Source of the DNA: Clostridia bacterium
Lineage (GTDB): Bacteria > Bacillota > Clostridia > Oscillospirales > CAG-272
DNA length: 34,465 nucleotides
Direction: 5' to 3'
Assembly (NCBI GenBank): GCA_017453255.1
Contig: JAFTKN010000007.1
Span: 1-34,465 of the forward strand
Shown here: positions 21,507 through 29,652 of the stretch, in pieces
How positions within the stretch are numbered: position 1 is the stretch's first letter
How the letters are laid out: each line of letters begins with the position of its first letter
Made by a program: the position numbers and the translations under genes
Notes under the pieces: generated by a model
What the model saw: only the letters and a program-made list of their open reading frames with translations
The model's database searches: none
What the model was told of the DNA's origin: nothing

Positions 21507-24113
21507 ATGAATTTATTAAACAGCTTATTTTGTGCATCGACAATTAACGTATTAAATGTTAGCGTTGTTGGTGCAGCAATCGTATTGGGCATAGCAGTGC
21601 TTGCTACAATATTGGTATTGACAGTAAAGTGTCAGGTTGTATTTGTTGACCCTGACGGAGACTACGAGATTGGTTACAGAAAGCTACGTTGGCTTGCAAA
21701 GGTTGAGCTTGAGCCAGCGAGCAAAGAGGGTAAGGAATTTGTTGGTTGGAGTATAGACCCTGAGGGTAAATATATTCTCACTGAAAAGGAATTTATGCTT
21801 ACACGTACAATCCAGCTTTATGCAGTTTGGGCAGACGTGAAGGTAGCTGAGGAAATCAGTGAGGAAGCACTTGAGGGTGTATTTGTTCAATTTAATTATA
21901 TGGATGCTGAGGGCGAGGAGCTTCTCGATAGCGAAACAATTAAGATTAATACACTTCTTCCAGAGGAGCAGGATGTTCCTGTAGTAGTAAATGGCTGGAG
22001 CTTTGAAAAGCAAGGTGATATTGTAATTTGCAAGGACGACGTAAGTGCAACATTTACAATTAATCTCTATCCAGTATTTAGCGAGGAAGTAGTTGATACA
22101 GATAACGAAATTGATACAGCTTCTGTTGTTGAGTTGTTATTTGTTGATAGCAATACAGATAGATTCATCTATAAGGAATCACACTATGTAAATCTCAATA
22201 CACCTGCTGATTATGATGACGATATCAACTTCTTAGGCTGGGCAGCTGAGCAAAATGGCGAGCCAGTTATTGAAAGAAGTGAGGTTGACTCTGTATTTAC
22301 AATTCAGCTTTACTCAGTTGATGCTGAGGCTGTTGAGGAAATAGCTGAGGATACATACGAGTTTGTTGAGGTTATCGAAGAGCCAATAGCGGAAGAGGTT
22401 ATTGAAGAGCCTGTAGTTGAAGAGGTTGTTGAAGAGCCTGTAGCTGAAGAGGTTATTGAAGAGCCTGTAGCTGAAGAGGTTGTTGAAGAGCCTGTAGCTG
22501 AAGAGGTTGTTGAAGAGCCTGTAGCTGAAGAGGTTGTTGAAGAGCCTGTAGTTGAAGAGGTTGTTGAAGAGCCTGTAGCTGAAGAGGTTATCGAAGAGCC
22601 TGTAGCTGAAGAGGTTGTTGAAGAGCCTGTAGCTGAAGAGGTTATTGAAGAGCCTGTAGCTGAAGAGGTTATTGAAGAGCCTGTAGCTGAAGAGGTTATC
22701 GAAGAACCTGTAGCTGAAGAGGTTATCGAAGAGCCTGTAGCTGAAGAGGTTGTTGAAGAGCCTGTAGCTGAAGAGGTTATTGAAGAGCCAGTAGCTGAAG
22801 AGGCTGTTGAAGAACCTGTAGCTGAAGAGGTAGTCGAGGAACCAGTTGTTGAAGAGCCAGCTCCAGTAGTTGAGGAAATCGTTCCTGTTATCGTTCCAAC
22901 CTACATTGACAACGAGGGTAACAAGATTGATATTAAGTATAGCCGTAGCTTTACTGCTAACATTATCCAAGCAGACGAAACAGTTAAGGATTACTACAGC
23001 CAGCTTAAGAACCATATTCTCTCATATAAGGGAGTTAAGGCAAGAATTAGCTGGAAGTTTGATAGCTATAACAGAGGTAGAGATCAGCTCTTTAAGATGA
23101 AGCTTCGTGGTAAGACAATTTGTCTATACTGCGCAATCGATCCAAACGAGCTTGATGCTTCTAAGTACCACCACGATGCTATTGATGCTAAAATCTTTGC
23201 AGATGTTCCAACACTTCTCAAGATTAAGAGTGGCTTAGGACTTAGAAAGGCTAAAGAGGTTGTTGATCTCGTAATGGCTAAGTTTGAAATCGTTAAGGAC
23301 GAAAAGGCTAAGACTGTTGATTATGTAGCTAAGTATCCATATGAGGAGAACGAGCCACTTCTTGCAAGAAAGCTCATTAAGGCACTTGTTGCTGACAGCG
23401 ACATTGTAGTTGTTTCTAGCAAGCCAAAGGAAGAGCCAGTAGTTGAAGAGGTTGTTGAGCCTGTAGTTGAAGAGGTTGCTGAAGAACCAGTTGCTGAAGA
23501 ACCAATTGCTGAAGAACCAGTTGCTGAAGAACCAATTGCTGAAGAACCAATTGCTGAAGAACCAGTTGCTGAAGAACCAATTGCTGAAGAACCAATTGCT
23601 GAAGAACCAGTTGCTGAAGAACCAGTTGCTGAAGAACCAATTGCTGAAGAACCAGTTGCTGAAGAACCAGTTGCTGAAGAACCAATTGCTGAAGAACCAG
23701 TTGCTGAAGAACCAGTTGTTGACGAGCAGGGTGTTGAAACAGTTGAGATTAACGAGCCTGTATATGTAGAAAGCGTAACAGCTGAAGAGGCTCACGAAAT
23801 CTTAGAGGAAAAGCAAATTGAGGTTAAGGTTGACGAAAGCGTTGAGTACATTACAAAGAATGATACAAAGAAGTGCATCGTAAACATTGACACATTGTCT
23901 AAGGAGTTTGAGGCAGGTCAGGTAGTTGACTTAGCATCACTCAAGGCAAAGAAGCTCATTGATAAGAAGGCAAAGAGCATTAAGGTTCTTGCAAGAGGAA
24001 CACTTGACAAGGCACTTGTTGTTAAGGCAGGAGACTTCTCCAAAACAGCAATTGAAATGATCGTATTAACAGGTGGTAAAGCTATTCACGTAAATTACGA
24101 AATCAAGAAATAA
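21507..24113 (+). CDS. Membrane-anchored Glu/Pro-repeat protein with a ribosomal uL15-like C-terminal domain
   Basis: The protein has 868 residues. One membrane helix spans about 18-40; the only flanking charge is a lysine just after it, which favours a cytoplasmic C-terminal side by the positive-inside rule. Three degenerate InlB/Flg_new-type B-repeats follow (about 44-113, 128-197, 205-275, ending LYAVW, LYPVF, LYSVD). Next are 18 nine-residue V(V/I)EEPVAEE units (289-450) and an unnamed domain at about 462-638 (SRSFTANIIQADETVKDYYSQL; RISWKFDS; RGKTICLYCAIDPNEL). Then come 15 five-residue P(V/I)AEE units (661-735) and a C-terminal domain at about 790-868. That domain matches the uL15 C-terminus: VNIDTL, EAGQVVDL, KVLARGTLDKALVVKAGDFSKTAIE and GGKAI. 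It is not a ribosomal subunit, as the uL15 N-terminal RNA-binding half is absent. Function is unknown. Confidence 0.78.
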   Translation: MNLLNSLFCASTINVLNVSVVGAAIVLGIAVLATILVLTVKCQVVFVDPDGDYEIGYRKLRWLAKVELEPASKEGKEFVGWSIDPEGKYILTEKEFMLTRTIQLYAVWADVKVAEEISEEALEGVFVQFNYMDAEGEELLDSETIKINTLLPEEQDVPVVVNGWSFEKQGDIVICKDDVSATFTINLYPVFSEEVVDTDNEIDTASVVELLFVDSNTDRFIYKESHYVNLNTPADYDDDINFLGWAAEQNGEPVIERSEVDSVFTIQLYSVDAEAVEEIAEDTYEFVEVIEEPIAEEVIEEPVVEEVVEEPVAEEVIEEPVAEEVVEEPVAEEVVEEPVAEEVVEEPVVEEVVEEPVAEEVIEEPVAEEVVEEPVAEEVIEEPVAEEVIEEPVAEEVIEEPVAEEVIEEPVAEEVVEEPVAEEVIEEPVAEEAVEEPVAEEVVEEPVVEEPAPVVEEIVPVIVPTYIDNEGNKIDIKYSRSFTANIIQADETVKDYYSQLKNHILSYKGVKARISWKFDSYNRGRDQLFKMKLRGKTICLYCAIDPNELDASKYHHDAIDAKIFADVPTLLKIKSGLGLRKAKEVVDLVMAKFEIVKDEKAKTVDYVAKYPYEENEPLLARKLIKALVADSDIVVVSSKPKEEPVVEEVVEPVVEEVAEEPVAEEPIAEEPVAEEPIAEEPIAEEPVAEEPIAEEPIAEEPVAEEPVAEEPIAEEPVAEEPVAEEPIAEEPVAEEPVVDEQGVETVEINEPVYVESVTAEEAHEILEEKQIEVKVDESVEYITKNDTKKCIVNIDTLSKEFEAGQVVDLASLKAKKLIDKKAKSIKVLARGTLDKALVVKAGDFSKTAIEMIVLTGGKAIHVNYEIKK
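22371..22856 (+). repeat. 27-bp tandem repeat (18 units) encoding V(V/I)EEPVAEE
   Basis: Eighteen in-frame units of 27 bases follow the pattern GTTGTTGAAGAGCCTGTAGC plus TGAAGAG, with GTT/ATT and GTT/ATC variation at the second codon. Synonymous differences between units are few, which points to recent expansion by slippage or recombination. Confidence 0.92.
23487..23711 (+). repeat. 15-bp tandem repeat (15 units) encoding P(V/I)AEE
   Basis: Fifteen in-frame units of CCA(G/A)TTGCTGAAGAA are almost identical apart from the G/A that switches Val and Ile. The unit and codon choice differ from the upstream 27-bp array, so the two arrays expanded independently. Confidence 0.92.
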
Positions 24114-24125
24114 TAAAAACAAAAA

Positions 24126-24160
24126 GAGGAGCAGACGTAAATCTGCTCCTCGTTTTTTAT
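24126..24160 (+). terminator. Terminator of the uL15-like gene
   Basis: A perfect 10-bp stem, GAGGAGCAGA (24126-24135) with TCTGCTCCTC (24142-24151), is followed by GTTTTTTATT. Confidence 0.88.
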
Positions 24161-24167
24161 TAAGATT

Positions 24168-24947
24168 TTAAACTTGCTTTGCTTCAAATTCCTTGATAGA
24201 TTTTTTAACCTTGCTTTCTTCCTTACACTTGAAAACATAAAGGGTAATAGCCACGCCTATAAAAAGTAAATGAACTAAAATCCAAGCGGAAACACCACAT
24301 AAGCCTGACATATATCGTGTGGCAAAGTAACTACTTGAATCCTTAAGAAGTGAAATATCTAAGATCAAGCAGAATATAAATGTAATAAGACCACCAATAA
24401 CGCTTGCTCTTTCCTGTGTGCGTGGCTTTCTTAAAACTGAAATCTTAACCAACGCCGATTTGTTGTTATGCAAGAAATACCAAACAGAGCGAATAAATGT
24501 ATAAATTCCCCAAATGAAAAGTGCAAAAATAGGAATAATTGCTAAGATAAATTCAAAATTACCCCACCAGTTCATATCAAGACCACTTTGTGCTGCATTT
24601 GAAAAAACACAAAGCTCCTCGAAAATTGAAAAGCTTTTTTCACCAGTAGCTAAGTCATAATCCAAAGGATTGCTACCAATCGGCATAGAATTAGTTAAAA
24701 AGAGTGGAACAAAGAAAAGGACGACTGAAAGAATAATTGCTGATACAGCAAAAATCATTGAAATAATATCAATTCTTTTAGCCTCTGAAAGATAATCCTT
24801 GTAGTCAATCTTTCTTTTTTCAGGCTTTGGTGTGTTTATTTGAGGTTGAGCTGTTGCTACAGTAGCCTCACCCGATAAATTAGCACCACAGCCAGAGCAA
24901 AATCGGCTTCCATCTGGTAATTTCTTACCACATTGCTTACAAAACAT
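24168..24947 (-). CDS. Zinc-ribbon membrane protein
   Basis: This 259-residue protein starts with a zinc ribbon, MFCKQCGKKLPDGSRFCSGCG (Cys3, Cys6, Cys17, Cys20), of the zinc_ribbon_2/DUF2116-like kind common in Firmicutes. A hydrophilic linker and four predicted membrane helices follow (about 53-75, 125-147, 181-202, 213-236). The basic and acidic tail is short. GGAGG precedes the start and a perfect consensus promoter drives it. Such zinc-ribbon membrane proteins have no agreed function. It is divergent from the MFS gene and ends close to the convergent uL15-like gene. Confidence 0.7.
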   Translation of the reverse strand: MFCKQCGKKLPDGSRFCSGCGANLSGEATVATAQPQINTPKPEKRKIDYKDYLSEAKRIDIISMIFAVSAIILSVVLFFVPLFLTNSMPIGSNPLDYDLATGEKSFSIFEELCVFSNAAQSGLDMNWWGNFEFILAIIPIFALFIWGIYTFIRSVWYFLHNNKSALVKISVLRKPRTQERASVIGGLITFIFCLILDISLLKDSSSYFATRYMSGLCGVSAWILVHLLFIGVAITLYVFKCKEESKVKKSIKEFEAKQV

Positions 24948-24976
24948 AATAAGTCCTCCAAAATGTTATTAAAAAT

Positions 24977-25005
24977 ATTATATCATTGTTGAAAAATTAT
25001 GTCAA
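24977..25005 (-). promoter_or_regulatory. Consensus promoter of the zinc-ribbon gene
   Basis: On the minus strand, TTGACA (25000-25005), 17 bases and TATAAT (24977-24982); both hexamers match consensus. Confidence 0.88.
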
Positions 25006-25011
25006 GCATTG

Positions 25012-25040
25012 TTGATTTTTATAATTTATTGTGCTAATAT
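25012..25040 (+). promoter_or_regulatory. Promoter of the MFS transporter gene
   Basis: TTGATT (25012-25017), 17 bases and TAATAT (25035-25040). Its -35 lies only 6 bases from that of the divergent zinc-ribbon gene, so the two promoters may interfere or share control. Confidence 0.72.
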
Positions 25041-25072
25041 AACATATTATATAATAAAACAGGAGGGTGAAT

Positions 25073-26332
25073 ATGACAAAAGGTAGATATACAAATAAAA
25101 TGATAGTTCTTTTATGCACAGTTGCATATTTTGTAAGCTATTTTTCAAGAAAAACCTTTTCTGTTATGATGGTTGAAATGACAACAAATGCACAGGTTAT
25201 TGAAAGAGATGTAGCATCGCTTGTTGCAGGCGCTTTGTTTGTAACCTATGGTATAGGTCAGCTTGTAAGTGGATATTTAGGAGATAGAATCTCGCCAAAA
25301 TATTTAATGTTTACAGGCATTATGGTATCAGCTCTTTGTAATTTGCTTGTACCCTTAGTAAATCAATATGTGCTTATTTTTATATGGGCAGTAAACGGCT
25401 TTGCACAGGCACTTTTGTGGCCACCTATCGTTAGAATTTTAGCAGAGAATTTAAGCAGAGAAAAATACGTTACAGCAAATTTAATAGTCACATGTGGTGC
25501 GCATGTTTCTACGATTGTGCTATATGTATATGCTCCAATTTGTATTAAGCTTATGTCTTGGAGGGCTGTTTATTTTTCATCAGCTATAGTTTCGGCTGTA
25601 GTCGGAATTATCTTTATTGCCTCAATGTGCTTTGTTTTAAGGGGTAGAGAGGAAAGGGTAAAGGAAAAGACTAATGAGATAAAGCGAAAGGAAGGCTTGA
25701 TGAAAGCCTTTTCCCAATCAGGTATAATATTTATTTTCGTATCCATAGTCGCCATGGGCTTTATGCGTGACGGTATTGAAAGCTGGCTACCAACCCTTTA
25801 TTGTGAGGCATTTAATAAGAGCAGTGAGGAAGCAATTTTACTTTCAGTATTTATACCAATCTTTGCAATAATAAGTCTTTTTGTTGTAAGAATCATACAT
25901 AAGCACAGAATGTTTAACAATGAGGCAAGTGGAGCATATATTTTGTTCTTTATATCCGTAATTTTATGCTTGCTTGTTACATTCCTTATAAGCATAAGTG
26001 AGGTATGGGCAAGAATAACCTGCTTGATATTGTTGGCTCTTGCAAGTGCATGTATGCACTCAATCAATTTCCTTCTAATTTCATGCCTACCAGGTAGATT
26101 TGCAAGCTCAGGCAGAAGTGCAACAATTGGTGGAGCTTGTAATGCCTGCACCTATGTAGGAGCAGCAGGCTCAATGTATGGAATAGAGGTAATATCGTAC
26201 CACCTTGGTTGGCAAGCAACCACAAGCACGTGGATAGGTGTATGTGCCGTAGGTGCACTTTTTGCGATATTAGCACTTAAAAAGTATAGCAATTTTATAA
26301 AAAAGGAAAACAAAATCCCAACTCTGAAATAA
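25073..26332 (+). CDS. Major facilitator transporter, organophosphate:phosphate antiporter (GlpT/UhpC)-like
   Basis: The 419-residue protein has 12 predicted membrane helices. TM1 ends in YFVSYFSRKTFSVMM, resembling the N-terminal pattern of the organophosphate antiporter family (YxxRxxFS), where an arginine binds phosphate. YGIGQLVSGYLGDRISPKYLM is the family A-motif between TM2 and TM3. WAVNGFAQALLWPPIVRIL matches the GlpT signature NGxxQGxGWPPxxR. GlpT and UhpT import glycerol-3-phosphate or hexose-phosphate in exchange for phosphate; which substrate applies is unknown. ATG 25073 is preferred because AGGAGGG lies 5 bases upstream, and a slightly longer GTG frame would start inside that site. 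Transcription is monocistronic. Confidence 0.85.
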   Translation: MTKGRYTNKMIVLLCTVAYFVSYFSRKTFSVMMVEMTTNAQVIERDVASLVAGALFVTYGIGQLVSGYLGDRISPKYLMFTGIMVSALCNLLVPLVNQYVLIFIWAVNGFAQALLWPPIVRILAENLSREKYVTANLIVTCGAHVSTIVLYVYAPICIKLMSWRAVYFSSAIVSAVVGIIFIASMCFVLRGREERVKEKTNEIKRKEGLMKAFSQSGIIFIFVSIVAMGFMRDGIESWLPTLYCEAFNKSSEEAILLSVFIPIFAIISLFVVRIIHKHRMFNNEASGAYILFFISVILCLLVTFLISISEVWARITCLILLALASACMHSINFLLISCLPGRFASSGRSATIGGACNACTYVGAAGSMYGIEVISYHLGWQATTSTWIGVCAVGALFAILALKKYSNFIKKENKIPTLK

Positions 26333-26335
26333 TAG

Positions 26336-26375
26336 AATGCACCCCGTAACCTTATGGGGTGCATTATTATATATT
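26336..26375 (+). terminator. Terminator of the MFS gene
   Basis: AATGCACCCC (26336-26345) pairs with GGGGTGCATT (26356-26365), followed by ATTAT. The T tract is weak but the stem is strong. The same GCACxCC/GGGGTGC stem recurs after the next gene (28801-28829). Confidence 0.75.
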
Positions 26376-26413
26376 GTGATTATATATTGTGCAATATTAA
26401 CAAAATTGGTGTA

Positions 26414-26430
26414 TTTTTTTTTTTTTTTTT
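26414..26430 (+). repeat. 17-base poly-T tract upstream of the BspA-like gene promoter
   Basis: Seventeen consecutive T residues end 11 bases before the -35 box (26442). Tracts this long are prone to slippage, and at this location they could change upstream-element contact by RNA polymerase. Confidence 0.75.
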
Positions 26431-26441
26431 GTTCAATCTGC

Positions 26442-26470
26442 TTGACTTTTCCACATACATGTAGTATAAT
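26442..26470 (+). promoter_or_regulatory. Promoter of the BspA-like gene
   Basis: TTGACT (26442-26447), 17 bases and TATAAT (26465-26470), with AAGGAG ahead of the ATG. Confidence 0.88.
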
Positions 26471-26506
26471 TAAACTGAATAAATATAGTATTTAAGGAGA
26501 GCTTTT

Positions 26507-28795
26507 ATGAAAAAGAAAATTCTTTTAGTCGCATTGGCAGTTGCTATGTTCGTATGTCTTTTTGCAATTTCTGTTTCTGCAGAAGAAGGCCCATATGCTT
26601 CATATTACGATAAGACATATGTAACTACTGACAATGTCGAGCTAGCACTTTACGAAAAGGAAGGCGACACATTTTATCCGCTTGCATGGTTCTATGATAG
26701 CGAAAATGCTAAATATGAGAGCTTTAGAGTAGGAACAGAGGTTATTTTTACGCAGGCTGATGGTGTAACACCATTGCCGGCATGGACAGATTTTACCCAG
26801 AATACACCTGTAAAATTTGCCGATGAGAGTGTAACATATGGCATAGCTAATATGATACTTGTAAACCTACAGGGAAGCTCAATTAATATGTTTAGTGGTA
26901 GCTGGACCAGCTTGCCAATTCAGGCGATTTACAACAACACCTCACTTGCATACATTAACGGAAGTGCATTTAACAAAAATCAAAGCCTTACAGTATTTGA
27001 TATCCCAAAGGCGCATACAGGAAAGCTTGCATTTAATCAATTTTGTCTTGCAAACTGTCCTAATTTAAAGGAGCTTTACATTCCACAAAATGCACATTTT
27101 AGAAGCACATCAGCGTTTGAATATTCGGGACTTGTAAAGGTGGAATTTGCAGAAAATTGGGCTCCGATTGAGCATTTTTCTAATGAAAGCACGAACCCAG
27201 ATCTTCCAGGCTATACATTCAATCAATGTAGACAGCTTCAAGAGATTAAGCTTCCAAGCAACCTTTTATCTATAGGAGCTAGGGAGTTTTATCAATGCAC
27301 TAGCCTTGTATCAGTTGAGCTTCCTACAACACTTACATCCTTAGGAAATGCTGTGTTTGAGGACTGTGATTCTCTTAAGGCTGTTTATCCAGCGGGAACA
27401 ACATCTGTTGAATATGCTATTATTCTTCCAGAGGGCATTACTTCGATTGGTGGTCGTGCACTTTGGGGTGTTGACACAATTAAGTATATTAAGCTTCCAA
27501 GCACACTTCAAACTATTGGCGCAGAGGCTTTAAGAAATAACGATAATCTACAATATATTGATTATAGCAATTGCGGTATTACCGGCTCAGTAGGTAATTA
27601 TGAATATTACGACAACAAAAATATGGTAGCTGTTTCGTTGCCAAGTGGAATTACATCATTGAATGCAAGTGGAGTATTTAATGCCTGCTCCAACCTTGAG
27701 GTTTTATGGCTACCGGACAACTTAACATCAATAGGAAGCTTCAATGGTTGCCAAAAGCTATACTTTACAGATAAGCCATTTACACTTGATTGGTACGATG
27801 GTATTTTTGATACAGATGACTGGGGTGGTCAAAAGCCTGCAAAGCCGGAGATATATTATTTTCCAAGTGGACTTACAAATTTTGGCGAGGCGTTTAACTC
27901 CTGTCACGCACTAAATGATATAATAGTATTTCCAGCGGGTGTTACAACTATTTCGCATCAATATACATTCTATAATCTTAATGGAAAGAACTTTGCGTTC
28001 CAAGGCGTAGTAACCTCATTCCTTCAAAACTCAAATGCGAAATCTAATTATTATTTCTTAAATGATACTGTAACTGCTGACACGTTAACAGCTACAGGTA
28101 ACGCAAATCGCAATTTCTATTTTCACTCAGAGGGAGTTCACCTTTGCGAAAAGGTAACAACTGTGGAAGCAACGTGTGTAACTAATAGAGCCGATATAAA
28201 ATATTGCTTCTGTGACGCAGAAATTGACGTAGCAGAGGTTGAAAATACAGCACTCGGCCATAATCATACAATTGCCACAGGCATGGTTTATGTAAGCTTC
28301 TTAGAAAATGGCTACAAGGGATATAAATGTGAAAGATGCGACGACGTAAATAAAGACGAAATCGCTCCTGCACTCTTTGTATGTCAAGGCTACTCAGCAC
28401 CTCTATATGGTAATGGTGGAATGTTAATGGGCTTTACAGTTAATAAGAATGCAATCAGTGCATATACAGACGCAACAGGTAAGACCTTAAGCTATGGCTT
28501 ATTTGCAGGCGTAGATACTAAGCTCGGCACAAACGAGGCTATATCTAAAGAGGGCGTAGCTCAAAACGGAGCAGTAAGCGTTGATTTTACAACTCGTAAC
28601 TACGACATTATGGAAATTAAGGTTGTAGGCTTTGAAACAACTGCTCATAAGGAAGCACAGGTTATTTTAGGCGCATACGTAATAGAAACAAATGGTGACG
28701 AAAAGACAGTTTCATATTTACAAAATGGCGAAATAGCCGAGGGCAAAAAATACGTATCAATGAGCTATAACGACTTAGTTCCATCAAATTCATAA
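26507..28795 (+). CDS. BspA-like leucine-rich-repeat exported protein
   Basis: The 762-residue protein has a clear signal peptide (MKKKILLVALAVAMFVCLFAISVSA, cleavage near 25). Residues about 140-500 are BspA/LRR_5-type repeats, seen as LPSNLLSIGAREFYQCTSLVSVELPTTLTSLGNAVFEDC and further units, a fold common in secreted adhesion or recognition proteins of gut bacteria. A Cys/His-rich stretch follows (about 545-630: HLCEKVTTVEATC, CFCDAE, CERCDD), suggesting metal binding. The last ~125 residues look like a beta-rich domain. No LPXTG, SLH domain or membrane anchor is visible at the C-terminus, so attachment is unclear. Its own promoter and poly-T tract are noted separately. A surface binding role is inferred from the fold. 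Confidence 0.85.
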   Translation: MKKKILLVALAVAMFVCLFAISVSAEEGPYASYYDKTYVTTDNVELALYEKEGDTFYPLAWFYDSENAKYESFRVGTEVIFTQADGVTPLPAWTDFTQNTPVKFADESVTYGIANMILVNLQGSSINMFSGSWTSLPIQAIYNNTSLAYINGSAFNKNQSLTVFDIPKAHTGKLAFNQFCLANCPNLKELYIPQNAHFRSTSAFEYSGLVKVEFAENWAPIEHFSNESTNPDLPGYTFNQCRQLQEIKLPSNLLSIGAREFYQCTSLVSVELPTTLTSLGNAVFEDCDSLKAVYPAGTTSVEYAIILPEGITSIGGRALWGVDTIKYIKLPSTLQTIGAEALRNNDNLQYIDYSNCGITGSVGNYEYYDNKNMVAVSLPSGITSLNASGVFNACSNLEVLWLPDNLTSIGSFNGCQKLYFTDKPFTLDWYDGIFDTDDWGGQKPAKPEIYYFPSGLTNFGEAFNSCHALNDIIVFPAGVTTISHQYTFYNLNGKNFAFQGVVTSFLQNSNAKSNYYFLNDTVTADTLTATGNANRNFYFHSEGVHLCEKVTTVEATCVTNRADIKYCFCDAEIDVAEVENTALGHNHTIATGMVYVSFLENGYKGYKCERCDDVNKDEIAPALFVCQGYSAPLYGNGGMLMGFTVNKNAISAYTDATGKTLSYGLFAGVDTKLGTNEAISKEGVAQNGAVSVDFTTRNYDIMEIKVVGFETTAHKEAQVILGAYVIETNGDEKTVSYLQNGEIAEGKKYVSMSYNDLVPSNS

Positions 28796-28800
28796 TAATA

Positions 28801-28829
28801 AAATGCACTCCTTACGGGGTGCATTTTTA
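28801..28829 (+). terminator. Terminator of the BspA-like gene
   Basis: AAATGCACTCC pairs with GGGGTGCATTT (one G-U pair, loop TTAC), followed by a T run. Confidence 0.85.
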
Positions 28830-28869
28830 TATTAGATAAAAAGCGAAAGAGCTTAAGCAAAAAATAAAA

Positions 28870-28914
28870 TATCAAAAAAACAAAAGGGAAAGACAGCTTA
28901 AAAGTCTTTCCCTT
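28870..28914 (-). terminator. Terminator of the SLOG-flavin reductase-SGNH operon
   Basis: The stem AAGGGAAAGAC (28884-28894) with GTCTTTCCCTT (28904-28914) has an A-rich right flank on the plus strand, which gives a long T-rich tract (28870-28883) on the minus strand. The 28830-28988 spacer holds no gene. Confidence 0.8.
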
Positions 28915-28988
28915 GCTTTTCGTTCTATAGCGCACAAACTACACCTAAAGGCATCACTCCCGTAAGGCATAGTGCTACCTGACTGCCT

Positions 28989-29642
28989 TTAATATAATGT
29001 GTCTGCACCAATTACCTTCATTATCTTACTTGCAATAAGCATTCCACCAACCCAATTTGGGTGAACTCTATCCCAAGAAATATAAGCAGGATAACGATAT
29101 TTCAAGTGATTATCAAACTCACTCTGAACATCAATATATGTAATACCATACTTGCTTGCAACCTCTTTTGCAATGCCAGCATATTCAACCATACGCTTTT
29201 TCATAGCATCGTTATCATTTGACTCCATATAAAATGGGCTAATGATAAACATACCCTTAACCTTAGGTAATGTTCTTTCGCAAACAGCCTCTAAATTAGC
29301 ACGATAGCACTCAGGCATAAGAGCAGAGTTGTCGAGATTTGGCTCATCAAATTGACGCCAAACGTCGTTTGCACCAATCATAAAGAAAACATAATCAGGG
29401 TTAAGCTTTTCAACGTTATCAGCCCAGTGAGCAAGCATATCTTTGCTTGTTGCACCACTTTCACCAACATTAGTAATATGAAGCATCATTTCAGGATAAA
29501 GGCAAGCAAGCATAGAATCTACATTTCTAACGTAGCCGTTTCCTAAGCCCTCCCAAAGTCCCTCTCCATAAGGACGCTTTCTTCCACAGTCAGTAACAGA
29601 GTCACCTGCGAAAACAATCTTGTCACCATTTTTAAAAATCAT
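28989..29642 (-). CDS. SGNH/GDSL-family hydrolase
   Basis: The 217-residue soluble protein has the SGNH blocks: IVFAGDSVTDCG (block I, nucleophilic Ser in GDS), VGESGATS (block II Gly), IGANDVW (block III Asn) and DRVHPN (block V Asp-His). These enzymes are esterases, lipases or carbohydrate acetylesterases. Absence of a signal peptide suggests a cytoplasmic esterase, possibly for acetylated sugars. MIFKNG at 29642 is chosen because AAGGAG lies about 8 bases upstream; the 50-residue longer frame overlaps the preceding gene. It is the last gene of a three-gene leftward operon. The substrate cannot be inferred. Confidence 0.88.
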   Translation of the reverse strand: MIFKNGDKIVFAGDSVTDCGRKRPYGEGLWEGLGNGYVRNVDSMLACLYPEMMLHITNVGESGATSKDMLAHWADNVEKLNPDYVFFMIGANDVWRQFDEPNLDNSALMPECYRANLEAVCERTLPKVKGMFIISPFYMESNDNDAMKKRMVEYAGIAKEVASKYGITYIDVQSEFDNHLKYRYPAYISWDRVHPNWVGGMLIASKIMKVIGADTLY

Positions 29643-29652
29643 AATATTCTCC

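Noticed and set aside
22371..23711. Tandem repeats considered as a CRISPR array
   Set aside because: Units are contiguous without variable spacers, in frame, and encode Glu/Pro peptide repeats.
22314..23795. Several long open frames on both strands through the repeat region (for example minus 22314-23015, 23235-23795, 23416-23685 and plus 23467-23769)
   Set aside because: They are by-products of tandem DNA repeats, which stay open in several frames. They translate to monotonous repeats, have no binding sites and lie inside the clearly coding uL15-like gene.
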